Assembly: GCA_934746785.1 (NCBI GenBank)
Contig: CAKVFO010000025.1
Coordinates: 1-28,445, forward strand
Source of the DNA: an uncultured Clostridium sp.
GTDB lineage: Bacteria; Bacillota; Clostridia; Clostridiales; Clostridiaceae
Reading direction: 5' to 3'
DNA length: 28,445 bases
The notes under the pieces were generated by a model. It had not been told where the DNA came from. It searched no databases and saw nothing but the letters and a program-made list of their open reading frames with translations. Shown in pieces: positions 14,869 to 22,136 of the stretch (position 1 is the stretch's first letter; every line of letters begins with the position of its first letter). The translations under genes and the position numbers were made by a program.

Positions 14869-15189
14869 TTAACAATATTCCTTAAATTCATATCCACCTT
14901 TTTTAAGTTTTAATCTACACCAAGACCGTTCTCTATCACTAAACACATCTTCATATCTTTTCTTTAATACTATAGTCTCAATTGATAAATCCAATCTATT
15001 TCTGCTTTTTAAAAGTTCAAAGTCAAAACTTCCTCCTTCAATAAATATAATTCTCTTAATTACTTCTGATGGAATTGCTCCACTATTTAGCATTTGAAGA
15101 ACTCTAAAAGGCTTATAATCCATTTCAACTTCTGATTTTTTATAGAGATTAATCAATTCTACATAAAGTTCCCTTTCTAAATCCATCAT
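14869..15189 (-). CDS. Hypothetical protein, about 106 aa
   Basis: The product is mostly charged and helical, with no signal peptide, membrane segment or motif that I recognise. It includes ELYVELINLYKKSE near the N-terminus and ends GGYEFKEYC. A GTG at 15201 is possible, but the ATG at 15189 (or the adjacent one at 15186) is better placed after AAAGTGAG. It converges with the ImmA-like gene and is separated from it by a terminator. It may be core genome or a passenger of the tail island. Confidence 0.5.
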   Translation of the reverse strand: MMDLERELYVELINLYKKSEVEMDYKPFRVLQMLNSGAIPSEVIKRIIFIEGGSFDFELLKSRNRLDLSIETIVLKKRYEDVFSDRERSWCRLKLKKGGYEFKEYC

Positions 15190-15255
15190 AAAATATCTCA
15201 CTTTCTATAATCAACTTTTAATACATTATATGATGATCTTTAAAAAGTTATAATC

Positions 15256-15447
15256 TTATTTATTAATAATTTCTTTACATTTTATCTTTTCAATTTCTCC
15301 AGAAAATTTTTTAGTATGATACTTAGAATTTTTTATATTTGATAATTTCTTTTTACCTGGAGCAGTTCTTTTTCTTCTTTCTTTAAAAGTTCGTAATAAT
15401 ACTCCTACTATAGCAACTGATAATAATATATAATATAGTATACTCAC
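15256..15447 (-). CDS. Small membrane protein, 63 aa
   Basis: The product has one N-terminal membrane segment (ILYYILLSVAIVGVLL) followed at once by a strongly basic tail (RTFKERRKRTAPGKKK), so it should sit in the membrane with the tail in the cytoplasm. The start is GTG at 15447, after GGAGGCAGATT. It lies downstream of endonuclease V on the same strand with a 73-base gap. I do not recognise the family. Confidence 0.5.
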   Translation of the reverse strand: MSILYYILLSVAIVGVLLRTFKERRKRTAPGKKKLSNIKNSKYHTKKFSGEIEKIKCKEIINK

Positions 15448-15520
15448 AATCTGCCTCCAAATATCTTTTATTATTTATTATGTGTAATTCCCTCCATAAT
15501 ATGCATAAAATATCACTTTA

Positions 15521-16210
15521 TTAAAGTAAATTGTATTTTCTTCTCATTTCATGAGTATCTAAATCTGCTATTCTTGTTGGTATAGGAATATGGCTTTCCT
15601 TAGTAACTAAATTCTTTATTATTTCTGTACAGGTATCTATATCTACAAAGTTACCTACAGAAATAAATACAGGCTTAACATTTCTATGAGTTCTTAAAGC
15701 CCTTCCATATACCTCATCTTTTATAATAATATCTGTATATGAACCTTCTTCCTTGTTAGGTTCTATATAATCTGTATTATGAACTTTAAAGTAACTTTTA
15801 GCCACTCCTATAGAGGGTTTATTTAAAACTATACCTGCATGAGTTGCTATACCCATATGTCTTGGATGAAGATATCCATTTCCATCAAAAACATAAAGAT
15901 CTGGTTCTATTTCTAGTTTTTCAACTGTTTCTAAAATAAGAGGCATTTCTCTAAAGGCAAGACAGCCTGGTATATACGGGAAATCTATTTTTCCTTTTGT
16001 ATGTTTCTTTTCAATAACTTCTTTTGTATTATAGTCAATTACTACAATACAACATACAGCAAACTCTTCCCCGTCTTTTCCAAAGTAAGATAAATCTACA
16101 CCTGCTACATATTTTAAATTATTTAAATCAACCTTATTCTCTAAACATATCTTTTCTCTTAACTTATTTTGTTTAACTATAGACTGCTCTTCTAAAATTT
16201 TATCTATCAT
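15521..16210 (-). CDS. nfi: Endonuclease V (deoxyinosine 3' endonuclease)
   Basis: This 229-aa protein matches endonuclease V over its length. It has YVAGVDLSYFG with the first catalytic Asp, then YIPGCLAFREMPLIL with the catalytic Glu and wedge region, then YVFDGNGYLHPRHMG with the second Asp, and later KPSIGVAKSYF. The enzyme nicks DNA near deaminated adenine (inosine) to start repair. The usual DGHG is DGNG here. Its ATG overlaps the stop of the upstream immunity-type relic (ATGA), so translation is probably coupled to the toxin-immunity transcript. Confidence 0.93.
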   Translation of the reverse strand: MIDKILEEQSIVKQNKLREKICLENKVDLNNLKYVAGVDLSYFGKDGEEFAVCCIVVIDYNTKEVIEKKHTKGKIDFPYIPGCLAFREMPLILETVEKLEIEPDLYVFDGNGYLHPRHMGIATHAGIVLNKPSIGVAKSYFKVHNTDYIEPNKEEGSYTDIIIKDEVYGRALRTHRNVKPVFISVGNFVDIDTCTEIIKNLVTKESHIPIPTRIADLDTHEMRRKYNLL

Positions 16211-16526
16211 TTGAAAATCTCTCCATTTTGTAATCTTGCCATTATATCTTCAAAATTCTGTTTTTTATCAGCTGTTATCACTTCTGTCCAAGTCTTACCT
16301 GCCTTTCTGCTTATAATGGCATTAAGTCCTTCTACTACATTGTCACCTTTAATTACTGTTTCAGTAACTAACTTTCCGCTCTCTGTAATAAATACGATCA
16401 TTTCACCATTTGATAAAGTTCCAATAGGAACAACTTTTTCATCTGTATATTTACTTAAATCAAAATATTTCTTCCTTCATACCACCCTGATTCTTCTAAC
16501 TTTTGCTTTACTTTTTTATCTAACAC
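16207..16526 (-). pseudogene. Frame-shifted immunity-type gene (SUKH-3-like relic)
   Basis: A GTG at 16526 opens a frame that reads LEESGWYEGR, the start pattern of SUKH-3 immunity proteins, then runs into a stop at 16457. Dropping to the next frame at the A-run near 16468-16472 (as if one A were lost) continues KYFDLSKYTDEKVVPIG, then NGEMIVFITESGKL and on to the stop at 16207. The joined product would be about 106 aa. The last 64 codons could also be expressed alone from the ATG at 16401. The joined length is shorter than a full SUKH-3 domain, so a middle segment may also be missing. The family call is moderate; the frame break is directly visible. Confidence 0.5.
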
Positions 16527-16544
16527 CTTTAATTTTCAGTATAA

Positions 16545-16931
16545 CTATATACTTTTCTCCTCTAGTAACTCTCCATTTTCATCCCACTTTTTAAGACTCT
16601 TTATCTCATCATTTTCATATTTTCCATAATAAATCATTTGTCCATTTTCTGCCCATTGTATCATTTCACCATCTATTAATCCGTCTTTAAATTCACAATA
16701 GCTTTTTAACTTACCATTATAATAAAATTCAACACTCTGTATATCCTCTTCCCCATCTACATAATAGGAATAACTTTCAATATTTCCATCATCAAATAAT
16801 GTGTATGCTAATCCATTATAAGCTTCACCTGTTTCTATATCTGTACTTATACATTCAATAGGATCATATCCTATTTGCTCTAATAAATTTTTACCTTTAC
16901 TTAATATTTTTTCTTTATTTGAAATTATCAT
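16545..16931 (-). CDS. MORN-repeat protein of the YwqK antitoxin-like type
   Basis: The C-terminal half of this 128-aa protein is a run of MORN-type strands (VEFYYNGKLKSYCEF, DGLIDGEMIQWAENGQ, YYGKYENDEIKSLKKWDENG), as in proteins annotated as YwqK-family antitoxins beside polymorphic toxins. The N-terminal half (about 1-55) is not recognisable. It starts one base after the stop of the DUF1629-SUFU gene, so it belongs to the same operon. A role as an additional immunity protein fits the context; the toxin it would counter is not known. Confidence 0.72.
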   Translation of the reverse strand: MIISNKEKILSKGKNLLEQIGYDPIECISTDIETGEAYNGLAYTLFDDGNIESYSYYVDGEEDIQSVEFYYNGKLKSYCEFKDGLIDGEMIQWAENGQMIYYGKYENDEIKSLKKWDENGELLEEKSI

Positions 16932-18116
16932 TTAATTCTCTTTACAAAGATTCTCTCTAACATTAGTAATTACTTGATTTATTCCTCTTTCACCCATTAA
17001 ATCAAAAAAGTCATCACCTGAGTTATTAAGTATAAATTCTTTTTCTTCTTTATATACAGGCATAATATTATATATATATACATTACTATTTTCATTCTTA
17101 AAACAGAAAAACTTTGCATCATTTTGAACTGTTGGAGGATAAATAAATGCACTTGAATATCCTACTTTACTGCAATATGGTTTATCATCTACTGAATTAG
17201 ATATTGTATGTCCCCATCCTAACCATCTACCGCTTCTTAATGGATATGATGCTATTACTTTTAAAAGATTTAGAACCCAATAGTTCTCTTCCTTGTTAAT
17301 CCCTTCAGAATCTATTTTAAAATTTTTATCTAAAAACATCATAAATTCAACATTTTTATACTCAGACATTTCTTCTGGAACATTCATATCAAATCTACCT
17401 AAACCACAAGTAACTAATGCCTTATAATCTTCATTTTCTACAATTAAAATATCAAAAGGCATATCTATGTTTTGCTCTTCTCTATAGATACTTTTTATAT
17501 TACCTATGTTCTCCTCTACATGTCTTTTATAATCATTAATATCATAACTTTCTTCTTGATGCACTTCCTCCTCTGCATTTTCTGTAGAATCCCATACACA
17601 TTCAAAGTCTAAACCTGTTAATTTAAGTTCCTTATACATATCTACAAATTTATCTGTAGCAAATTTTCTAGGTTCTTCATACTTAATTTTAAATATATCA
17701 AGATCTTTAACCTTATCTTCCTTAAAAGAATACTTCCTAATGCCTTTAACATCTCCTGAACTCTTAAAGAATTCTAATTCACACTCTTCTTCATTTAATA
17801 CATCATCAACTTTAAGTATATTCCATATAAAGTTATTTTCTTCACTATATTCATCCCTAAAGGGCATAAATTGTACATTTTTTAGTTCTAATCTATCCTT
17901 CAACTTTAAAACTAATTTATTATCAGATAATAAAGTTGATAAATAAGACTGAATATCTGGTTTCATTTCAGAAGCATCAATGCTACCCTCAATAGTTTTC
18001 CAATCATCTATTTTTTGCCCTTCCCATTCGTAAGTTTCATATTTTTCATCAGACTCCCCTTCAAATGACCAGTAATTATAACTTTCATTTGATATTGTAA
18101 CTTCCCATACTTTCAT
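16932..18116 (-). CDS. DUF1629-SUFU fusion, probable immunity protein for the AHH toxin
   Basis: This 394-aa protein has two parts. Residues 1 to about 190 resemble the DUF1629/Imm43 type (MKVWEVTISNESYNYW, then FKIKYEEPRKFATDKF... LKLTGLDFECVWD). Residues about 200-390 are a suppressor-of-fused-like domain (MPFDILIVENEDYKALVTCG, then SGRWLGWGHTISN, then FIYPPTVQNDAKFFCF). Both types occur as immunity proteins next to nuclease toxins. I use the ATG at 18116, after AAAAAGGAGGAAACAAGC; the longer frame from 18149 overlaps the toxin and includes that site. It follows the toxin gene by 16 bases, the expected immunity position. Confidence 0.82.
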   Translation of the reverse strand: MKVWEVTISNESYNYWSFEGESDEKYETYEWEGQKIDDWKTIEGSIDASEMKPDIQSYLSTLLSDNKLVLKLKDRLELKNVQFMPFRDEYSEENNFIWNILKVDDVLNEEECELEFFKSSGDVKGIRKYSFKEDKVKDLDIFKIKYEEPRKFATDKFVDMYKELKLTGLDFECVWDSTENAEEEVHQEESYDINDYKRHVEENIGNIKSIYREEQNIDMPFDILIVENEDYKALVTCGLGRFDMNVPEEMSEYKNVEFMMFLDKNFKIDSEGINKEENYWVLNLLKVIASYPLRSGRWLGWGHTISNSVDDKPYCSKVGYSSAFIYPPTVQNDAKFFCFKNENSNVYIYNIMPVYKEEKEFILNNSGDDFFDLMGERGINQVITNVRENLCKEN

Positions 18117-18132
18117 GCTTGTTTCCTCCTTT

Positions 18133-20403
18133 TTAATATTTAAACTCACCTGTTAGAATCTTATCTCTAATATCATGTAATGTTTCAATTACGCTCTCTT
18201 TAGTTTTGCATTTATTCAATTCATTATAAAGATTTTGATAATATTTGTTGGTATGAATCTTTCTATGATTAATGGGTTTATTAAGGCCTTCTAAATCCTC
18301 TACCGGCAAAAACACTCCATTATCTGCACTGTTTATATCTATTCCAAAGCTACTAAGTATTTTTCTGCACTTTGAAACAACTTTAGACTTAGTATCATCA
18401 TTTACTGGCACTATATGATGTGCATTGTTGCAATATTTAGGTGTACTAATTCCACTTTTCTTTAAATTAGAACGTAGAATATCAGAATTAGACCTACCTT
18501 TTAAGATACTCTCAATTGTTTGTAGCGTTTTATCTATATCCTTTTTAGTATTTGTCTTATTTAATCTTGCTATTTCCGATGTACTCATAAATGGTACTTC
18601 TTCAATTATACTCTTATACTTGTCTAATTCCTTTTTTATTTGAACTTCTGATTTATTACTTAATGCTAGTTCTTTTATCTTATTCACATAATTATCCCTT
18701 ATAGAGGGTACTTTTGATAATAAATTCTCAACTTCATTAATATCATTTCCTAAGTTGTGATTAGATACAAATTCATTAATAATTTCTTTTTTATTATGTT
18801 TATATTCGTTTTTAGCATTCTTAAATAAGTCTTCTGACGATTTTTGACCTTCACCAAAATCTTCAAACTTTCCTGAAGGCTTTGAATTTTCTACTGTATC
18901 AATAATATTTTTACTTTCATTTTTTATATCTGATACATGTTTTGTATCTACTTTTATGCCTTTTCTAAATTCATTTCTTAAAGAACTAGAAGTAACTTTT
19001 TTAGCAGATTTAACTTTGTTATTTAAATATTCTTTAATTTTTTTACTGTCTCCAGCTGAACTTGCACACACTTTACTAAATTTTGATATTTCAGCCTTAT
19101 CACCACTACTTAGTAACTTATGTATTTCAGCCTTTTCAAAATCTGTGAACTTACAATTATCTAATATTTTTGTAACTTCTCTTAGATTCTTATTACTTTT
19201 ATAAATCTGTTCAAAGGTTCCTGCCCCAAAGCAGCTCATATATACTTTTTTATCCTTAGTAACACCTGATAAATTTGCCATAAGACGTTTATATTCTGCC
19301 TTATTAGTAAGTCTCATTTCATCCAGAAAACTACCTTTATGAACTCCCTTTAACTTTGCATCTGCCTTTGATACTGCACCAGCAATATTTTTACGATTAC
19401 CATAAGCTAAAAGTCCTCCAATAATGGCTAATTGTCCTTTAGGTCCTATTCCAGCCTTATCTGCAGCCTGAGTTGCTGCATAAAATCCATATCCACCAAT
19501 TGTATCTTTAGCAAACTCCTTAGCCAAATATTTACTTCCAAATTTCGCTCCATCTTTCACAGAAACTTTAAAGGCTGTTTTTCCTATTTTATAAAGACCT
19601 TTTGCATCAAGCAGGCAGGCAAAACCAGTTATACCTCTTTCAACACCAGATAGCTTTCTTTTAGTTATAGGATCTACACCTACAATTGTTTCATAGCCAC
19701 CCTTTATAAGACCTACACCAGGAATAAAATCAAGTATAAGTGACAGTCTCTCTTCTCCCTTTGTTATAAAGTTAAGATCATCGCTTTCTAAAAACTTCTG
19801 TCTTTCCTTTTCATAAGTATCAAACCTTATCTCATTATCATCTAAGTACTTCACATAATCTTTTATAGCCTTTACTTGTTCTGCAGTATATTCTGGAGGC
19901 CAATCACTATCGTCAAGTTTAGCTAATTCTCTTAGATACTCTATATTTTTAACCTGCTTTTCATAATCCTCTCTTAATGCTTTATCAATATCACCATAAG
20001 AAAGAAGTACACTTAAGTTTAACGTTTTAACAGAATCAGGACGCTGATAATCATAAACACCCAGGTTATCTCCTACTGTAATTTTATTTATATTTAAATC
20101 CCCTAAAGAATCACAAACCTTTTCCTGCTCCTTAGTAAACTTTTTATCTACGTCATTTCCATACTCACAATATAGATCTCTTGATTGAATATAATTATCA
20201 TACATACATTGGATTTCTCCAACTTTATTACTACAGCTTACAAAGCTTACCTTAGATAGTTTATCATGGCTATTTATTTCTTTAAAGGCTTTTTTTATTA
20301 TATAATCAGCTTCATTTAGATTTCTTATAATCGAAGAGGTACATTCAGCACCACATCCCATCTTTTCACTTATTATTCCCTCTTCAAAGTAATAACTCTT
20401 CAT
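18133..20403 (-). CDS. T7SS polymorphic toxin with PT-TG region and AHH nuclease domain
   Basis: This 756-aa toxin has three parts. Residues 1 to about 215 are a helical, probably secretion-targeting region. Residues about 226-260 hold a pre-toxin PT-TG motif (FIPGVGLIKGGYETIVGVDP then KLSGVERGITG). After a long lysine-rich linker, the last 100 residues carry an AHH-type HNH/Endo VII nuclease (CNNAHHIVP at about 659-666, with His713 and His717 in INHRKIHTNKYY). The domain is expected to cut DNA or RNA in rival cells. Its ATG lies 3 bases after a WXG100-like gene, with the GGAGGTGG ribosome binding site inside that gene. Classical LXG residues are not obvious at the N-terminus, but gene order is that of a T7SSb effector. 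An immunity gene follows. Confidence 0.88.
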   Translation of the reverse strand: MKSYYFEEGIISEKMGCGAECTSSIIRNLNEADYIIKKAFKEINSHDKLSKVSFVSCSNKVGEIQCMYDNYIQSRDLYCEYGNDVDKKFTKEQEKVCDSLGDLNINKITVGDNLGVYDYQRPDSVKTLNLSVLLSYGDIDKALREDYEKQVKNIEYLRELAKLDDSDWPPEYTAEQVKAIKDYVKYLDDNEIRFDTYEKERQKFLESDDLNFITKGEERLSLILDFIPGVGLIKGGYETIVGVDPITKRKLSGVERGITGFACLLDAKGLYKIGKTAFKVSVKDGAKFGSKYLAKEFAKDTIGGYGFYAATQAADKAGIGPKGQLAIIGGLLAYGNRKNIAGAVSKADAKLKGVHKGSFLDEMRLTNKAEYKRLMANLSGVTKDKKVYMSCFGAGTFEQIYKSNKNLREVTKILDNCKFTDFEKAEIHKLLSSGDKAEISKFSKVCASSAGDSKKIKEYLNNKVKSAKKVTSSSLRNEFRKGIKVDTKHVSDIKNESKNIIDTVENSKPSGKFEDFGEGQKSSEDLFKNAKNEYKHNKKEIINEFVSNHNLGNDINEVENLLSKVPSIRDNYVNKIKELALSNKSEVQIKKELDKYKSIIEEVPFMSTSEIARLNKTNTKKDIDKTLQTIESILKGRSNSDILRSNLKKSGISTPKYCNNAHHIVPVNDDTKSKVVSKCRKILSSFGIDINSADNGVFLPVEDLEGLNKPINHRKIHTNKYYQNLYNELNKCKTKESVIETLHDIRDKILTGEFKY

Positions 20404-20406
20404 AAA

Positions 20407-20724
20407 CTAATAGCCACCTCCATTTGTCATGGATCCTTCTATCATTTTATTAAGTTCTTCATCTGTAAAATTCATTTGCTCAAAAACATAATTTATGTAT
20501 ATTCCAACCTTGTCATAAACTTGAGATAAGTTCATCAAATGTGTATTAATACTTATATTTAAATATTCAAGATTTTCTTTATTTTTCCCCTCATACTTAC
20601 TTAATAGATTACTCGTAACCTGAGTATATGTACTTAAAACTTCATCTACTTGAGATTTAATATCTAAAACCTTACCTGAAATCTCAATTAGTTCCGAGCC
20701 TGTTTTTATATCTCCATCTGCCAT
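20407..20724 (-). CDS. WXG100-like small T7SS partner protein
   Basis: This 105-aa protein is two helices joined by a turn with YEGKNKENL at about residues 44-52, the WXG turn with Tyr in place of Trp. There is no signal peptide. It lies directly before the toxin (3-base gap) and has its own good start. Such proteins pair with the helical N-terminus of T7SSb effectors and help export. It ends NGGGY; the codons for the last residues also form the toxin's ribosome binding site. Confidence 0.75.
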   Translation of the reverse strand: MADGDIKTGSELIEISGKVLDIKSQVDEVLSTYTQVTSNLLSKYEGKNKENLEYLNISINTHLMNLSQVYDKVGIYINYVFEQMNFTDEELNKMIEGSMTNGGGY

Positions 20725-21357
20725 TTATTTTTTCCACTCCTTAACCTGAAACAAGGTCAAAATCTCTTTCCTTGCTTTCTTTGGATTTATCTCCATTAGC
20801 TTTTTTCTCTTTACGTTATATTTAAAGAGAATTTCATCATAAGTAAAATAAATGTTATATGTATCTATCTCATTATTTTTCATTTTCCTTAAAGAGAGCA
20901 TGTCCTCTTCACTTATAAATTGAAGAATTCTTTCATAAAAATCCTCAATCCTAATTCTTATCTGCTTATCATCAGCTTCCTTATCCCCTAAAAGAAACGG
21001 CTTGTCCTTAAAAATTCCTGCCACCATTATTGATTTAGTAACATCTTCAAAAATAAATTCTCCTGATTTATCTTTCTGTAAAAATACTAAATCATATGTA
21101 TTATCATACATAGCTAGAACCTTATCATCTACCCATATATAACTGTCAGCACTTTTATATCTTCTAAGTCTGTCAATAATAATAAAAGATAAAGTGTTTA
21201 TACTTCCATCTTCATTTATAAGATTTTTCTTTATAAGATCTTCTTTAGTATTAGACCCTTCTAATTGATTAAATAAATTCTCCATTAGTTCAACAGCATA
21301 TATTTCTCTTCCATCTAAGGCTGCATTAAAATAGTATAATTCATTACTTGAAAGCAT
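20725..21357 (-). CDS. Possible T7SS effector chaperone (DUF5081/EspG-like position)
   Basis: This 210-aa protein of mixed alpha/beta character starts MLSSNELYYFNAALDGREIYAV. It resembles the 200-250-aa proteins found between small WXG100-like genes in Firmicute T7SS toxin operons, which are thought to act as effector chaperones comparable in role to EspG. It includes AGIFKDKPFLLG and ends with a basic segment. It lies one base from the next gene. The start follows AGTGGAGGTAAGAAC. The family label is by resemblance from memory; the operon link is certain. Confidence 0.58.
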   Translation of the reverse strand: MLSSNELYYFNAALDGREIYAVELMENLFNQLEGSNTKEDLIKKNLINEDGSINTLSFIIIDRLRRYKSADSYIWVDDKVLAMYDNTYDLVFLQKDKSGEFIFEDVTKSIMVAGIFKDKPFLLGDKEADDKQIRIRIEDFYERILQFISEEDMLSLRKMKNNEIDTYNIYFTYDEILFKYNVKRKKLMEINPKKARKEILTLFQVKEWKK

Positions 21358-21361
21358 GTTC

Positions 21362-21652
21362 TTACCTCCACTTAGAAGGAATATTTCCAGATGTAGTATA
21401 CTCCTTTGCAGAGGTTACAAAATCAGATACAACTTTATATTCATCTTCAGCATTCTTAAGTAATTCAGTATGATACTTCTCACATATTCTGCATAATGAC
21501 AAGCCTGCATCCTTACTTTTGCCCTCCCAATTTCCGTTATTAATCCTCTCAATTACTCCTTTAAACTCATCAAGACATTGAGCTAACTTTTCATTAGCCT
21601 CCTTAATTTTTATCACATCTTCATCTATACTTTCTTCCAGTTTATAAGCCAT
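21362..21652 (-). CDS. WXG100-family protein
   Basis: This 96-aa protein has two long helices around a clear W-x-G turn (NNGNWEGKSKDAG, about residues 39-51). It has no signal peptide and is the expected size for a WXG100/ESAT-6-type protein. The start follows AAGGAGGAGTATT. It is the second gene of the toxin operon and probably forms an export complex with the effector N-terminus or with the neighbouring small proteins. Confidence 0.82.
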   Translation of the reverse strand: MAYKLEESIDEDVIKIKEANEKLAQCLDEFKGVIERINNGNWEGKSKDAGLSLCRICEKYHTELLKNAEDEYKVVSDFVTSAKEYTTSGNIPSKWR

Positions 21653-21663
21653 AATACTCCTCC

Positions 21664-21996
21664 TTAGTCATCGCAGCTATAATATAAATCCCTATAATAC
21701 TCATACCAATAATCTGCACTATTTTTTCTACTTTCTATTACACTTATCTGACCATCTAAATCCCTTAGAAACACCTTTAATCTCTCATTATAATATTCAC
21801 TTTTTTTATAAAAATCTTCTGCTACATCTCCCCTAAATCCATCGTCATATGTATAAACAGATTCAAATTTTTTTATAGAGTTTTCTATTTCATCATAATA
21901 TTTTTTTACTTCAACTCCATACTTACTCAGTTTGTTTCTAGCCTTGTCGTATTCTTTCATTTTTGCCTTATACCTAGACTTTTTACTCAAATGCAC
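21664..21996 (-). CDS. Small helical T7SS partner protein (first gene of toxin operon)
   Basis: This protein of about 110 aa is nearly all helical and charged. Its layout (YDKARNKLSKYGVEVKKYYD, a break near DDGFRGDVAEDF, then a second helix) resembles the small coiled-coil partners (DUF5082/YwqH-like) of LXG-type operons. The longer frame starts with ATG at 22023, but a promoter ends there (predicted start about 22022). The AGGAG at 22004-22008 lies 7 bases before the GTG at 21996 and 4 before the GTG at 21999. I therefore use 21996. Family assignment is tentative. Confidence 0.62.
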   Translation of the reverse strand: MHLSKKSRYKAKMKEYDKARNKLSKYGVEVKKYYDEIENSIKKFESVYTYDDGFRGDVAEDFYKKSEYYNERLKVFLRDLDGQISVIESRKNSADYWYEYYRDLYYSCDD

Positions 21997-22023
21997 CACA
22001 TCTCTCCTATTTTTTATTTTCAT

Positions 22024-22069
22024 ATACTATTTTACTATGATGTAAATAGTATGTAAACAAACTATTTTA
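22024..22069 (-). promoter_or_regulatory. Promoter and dyad of the T7SS toxin operon
   Basis: TTTACA (22052-22057, complement) and TAAAAT (22029-22034, complement) are 17 bases apart. A 9-11-9 dyad (ATACTATTT at 22024-22032 and AAATAGTAT at 22044-22052) covers the whole promoter, and ACTATTTTA recurs at 22061-22069. A dedicated regulator could bind here; none is encoded nearby. Confidence 0.6.
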
Positions 22070-22098
22070 TGTATGAAATATAATAAAGTCTGTACATT

Positions 22099-22133
22099 AA
22101 AGAGGCTGCCACACAAAGTGTAGCAGCCTCTTT
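22099..22133. terminator. Terminator after the DUF2828 gene
   Basis: AAAGAGGCTGC and GCAGCCTCTTT form an 11-bp stem, extended inside by ACAC-AAA-GTGT. A and T runs on both flanks make it bidirectional. It separates the DUF2828 gene from the toxin operon. Confidence 0.88.
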
Positions 22134-22136
22134 CTT

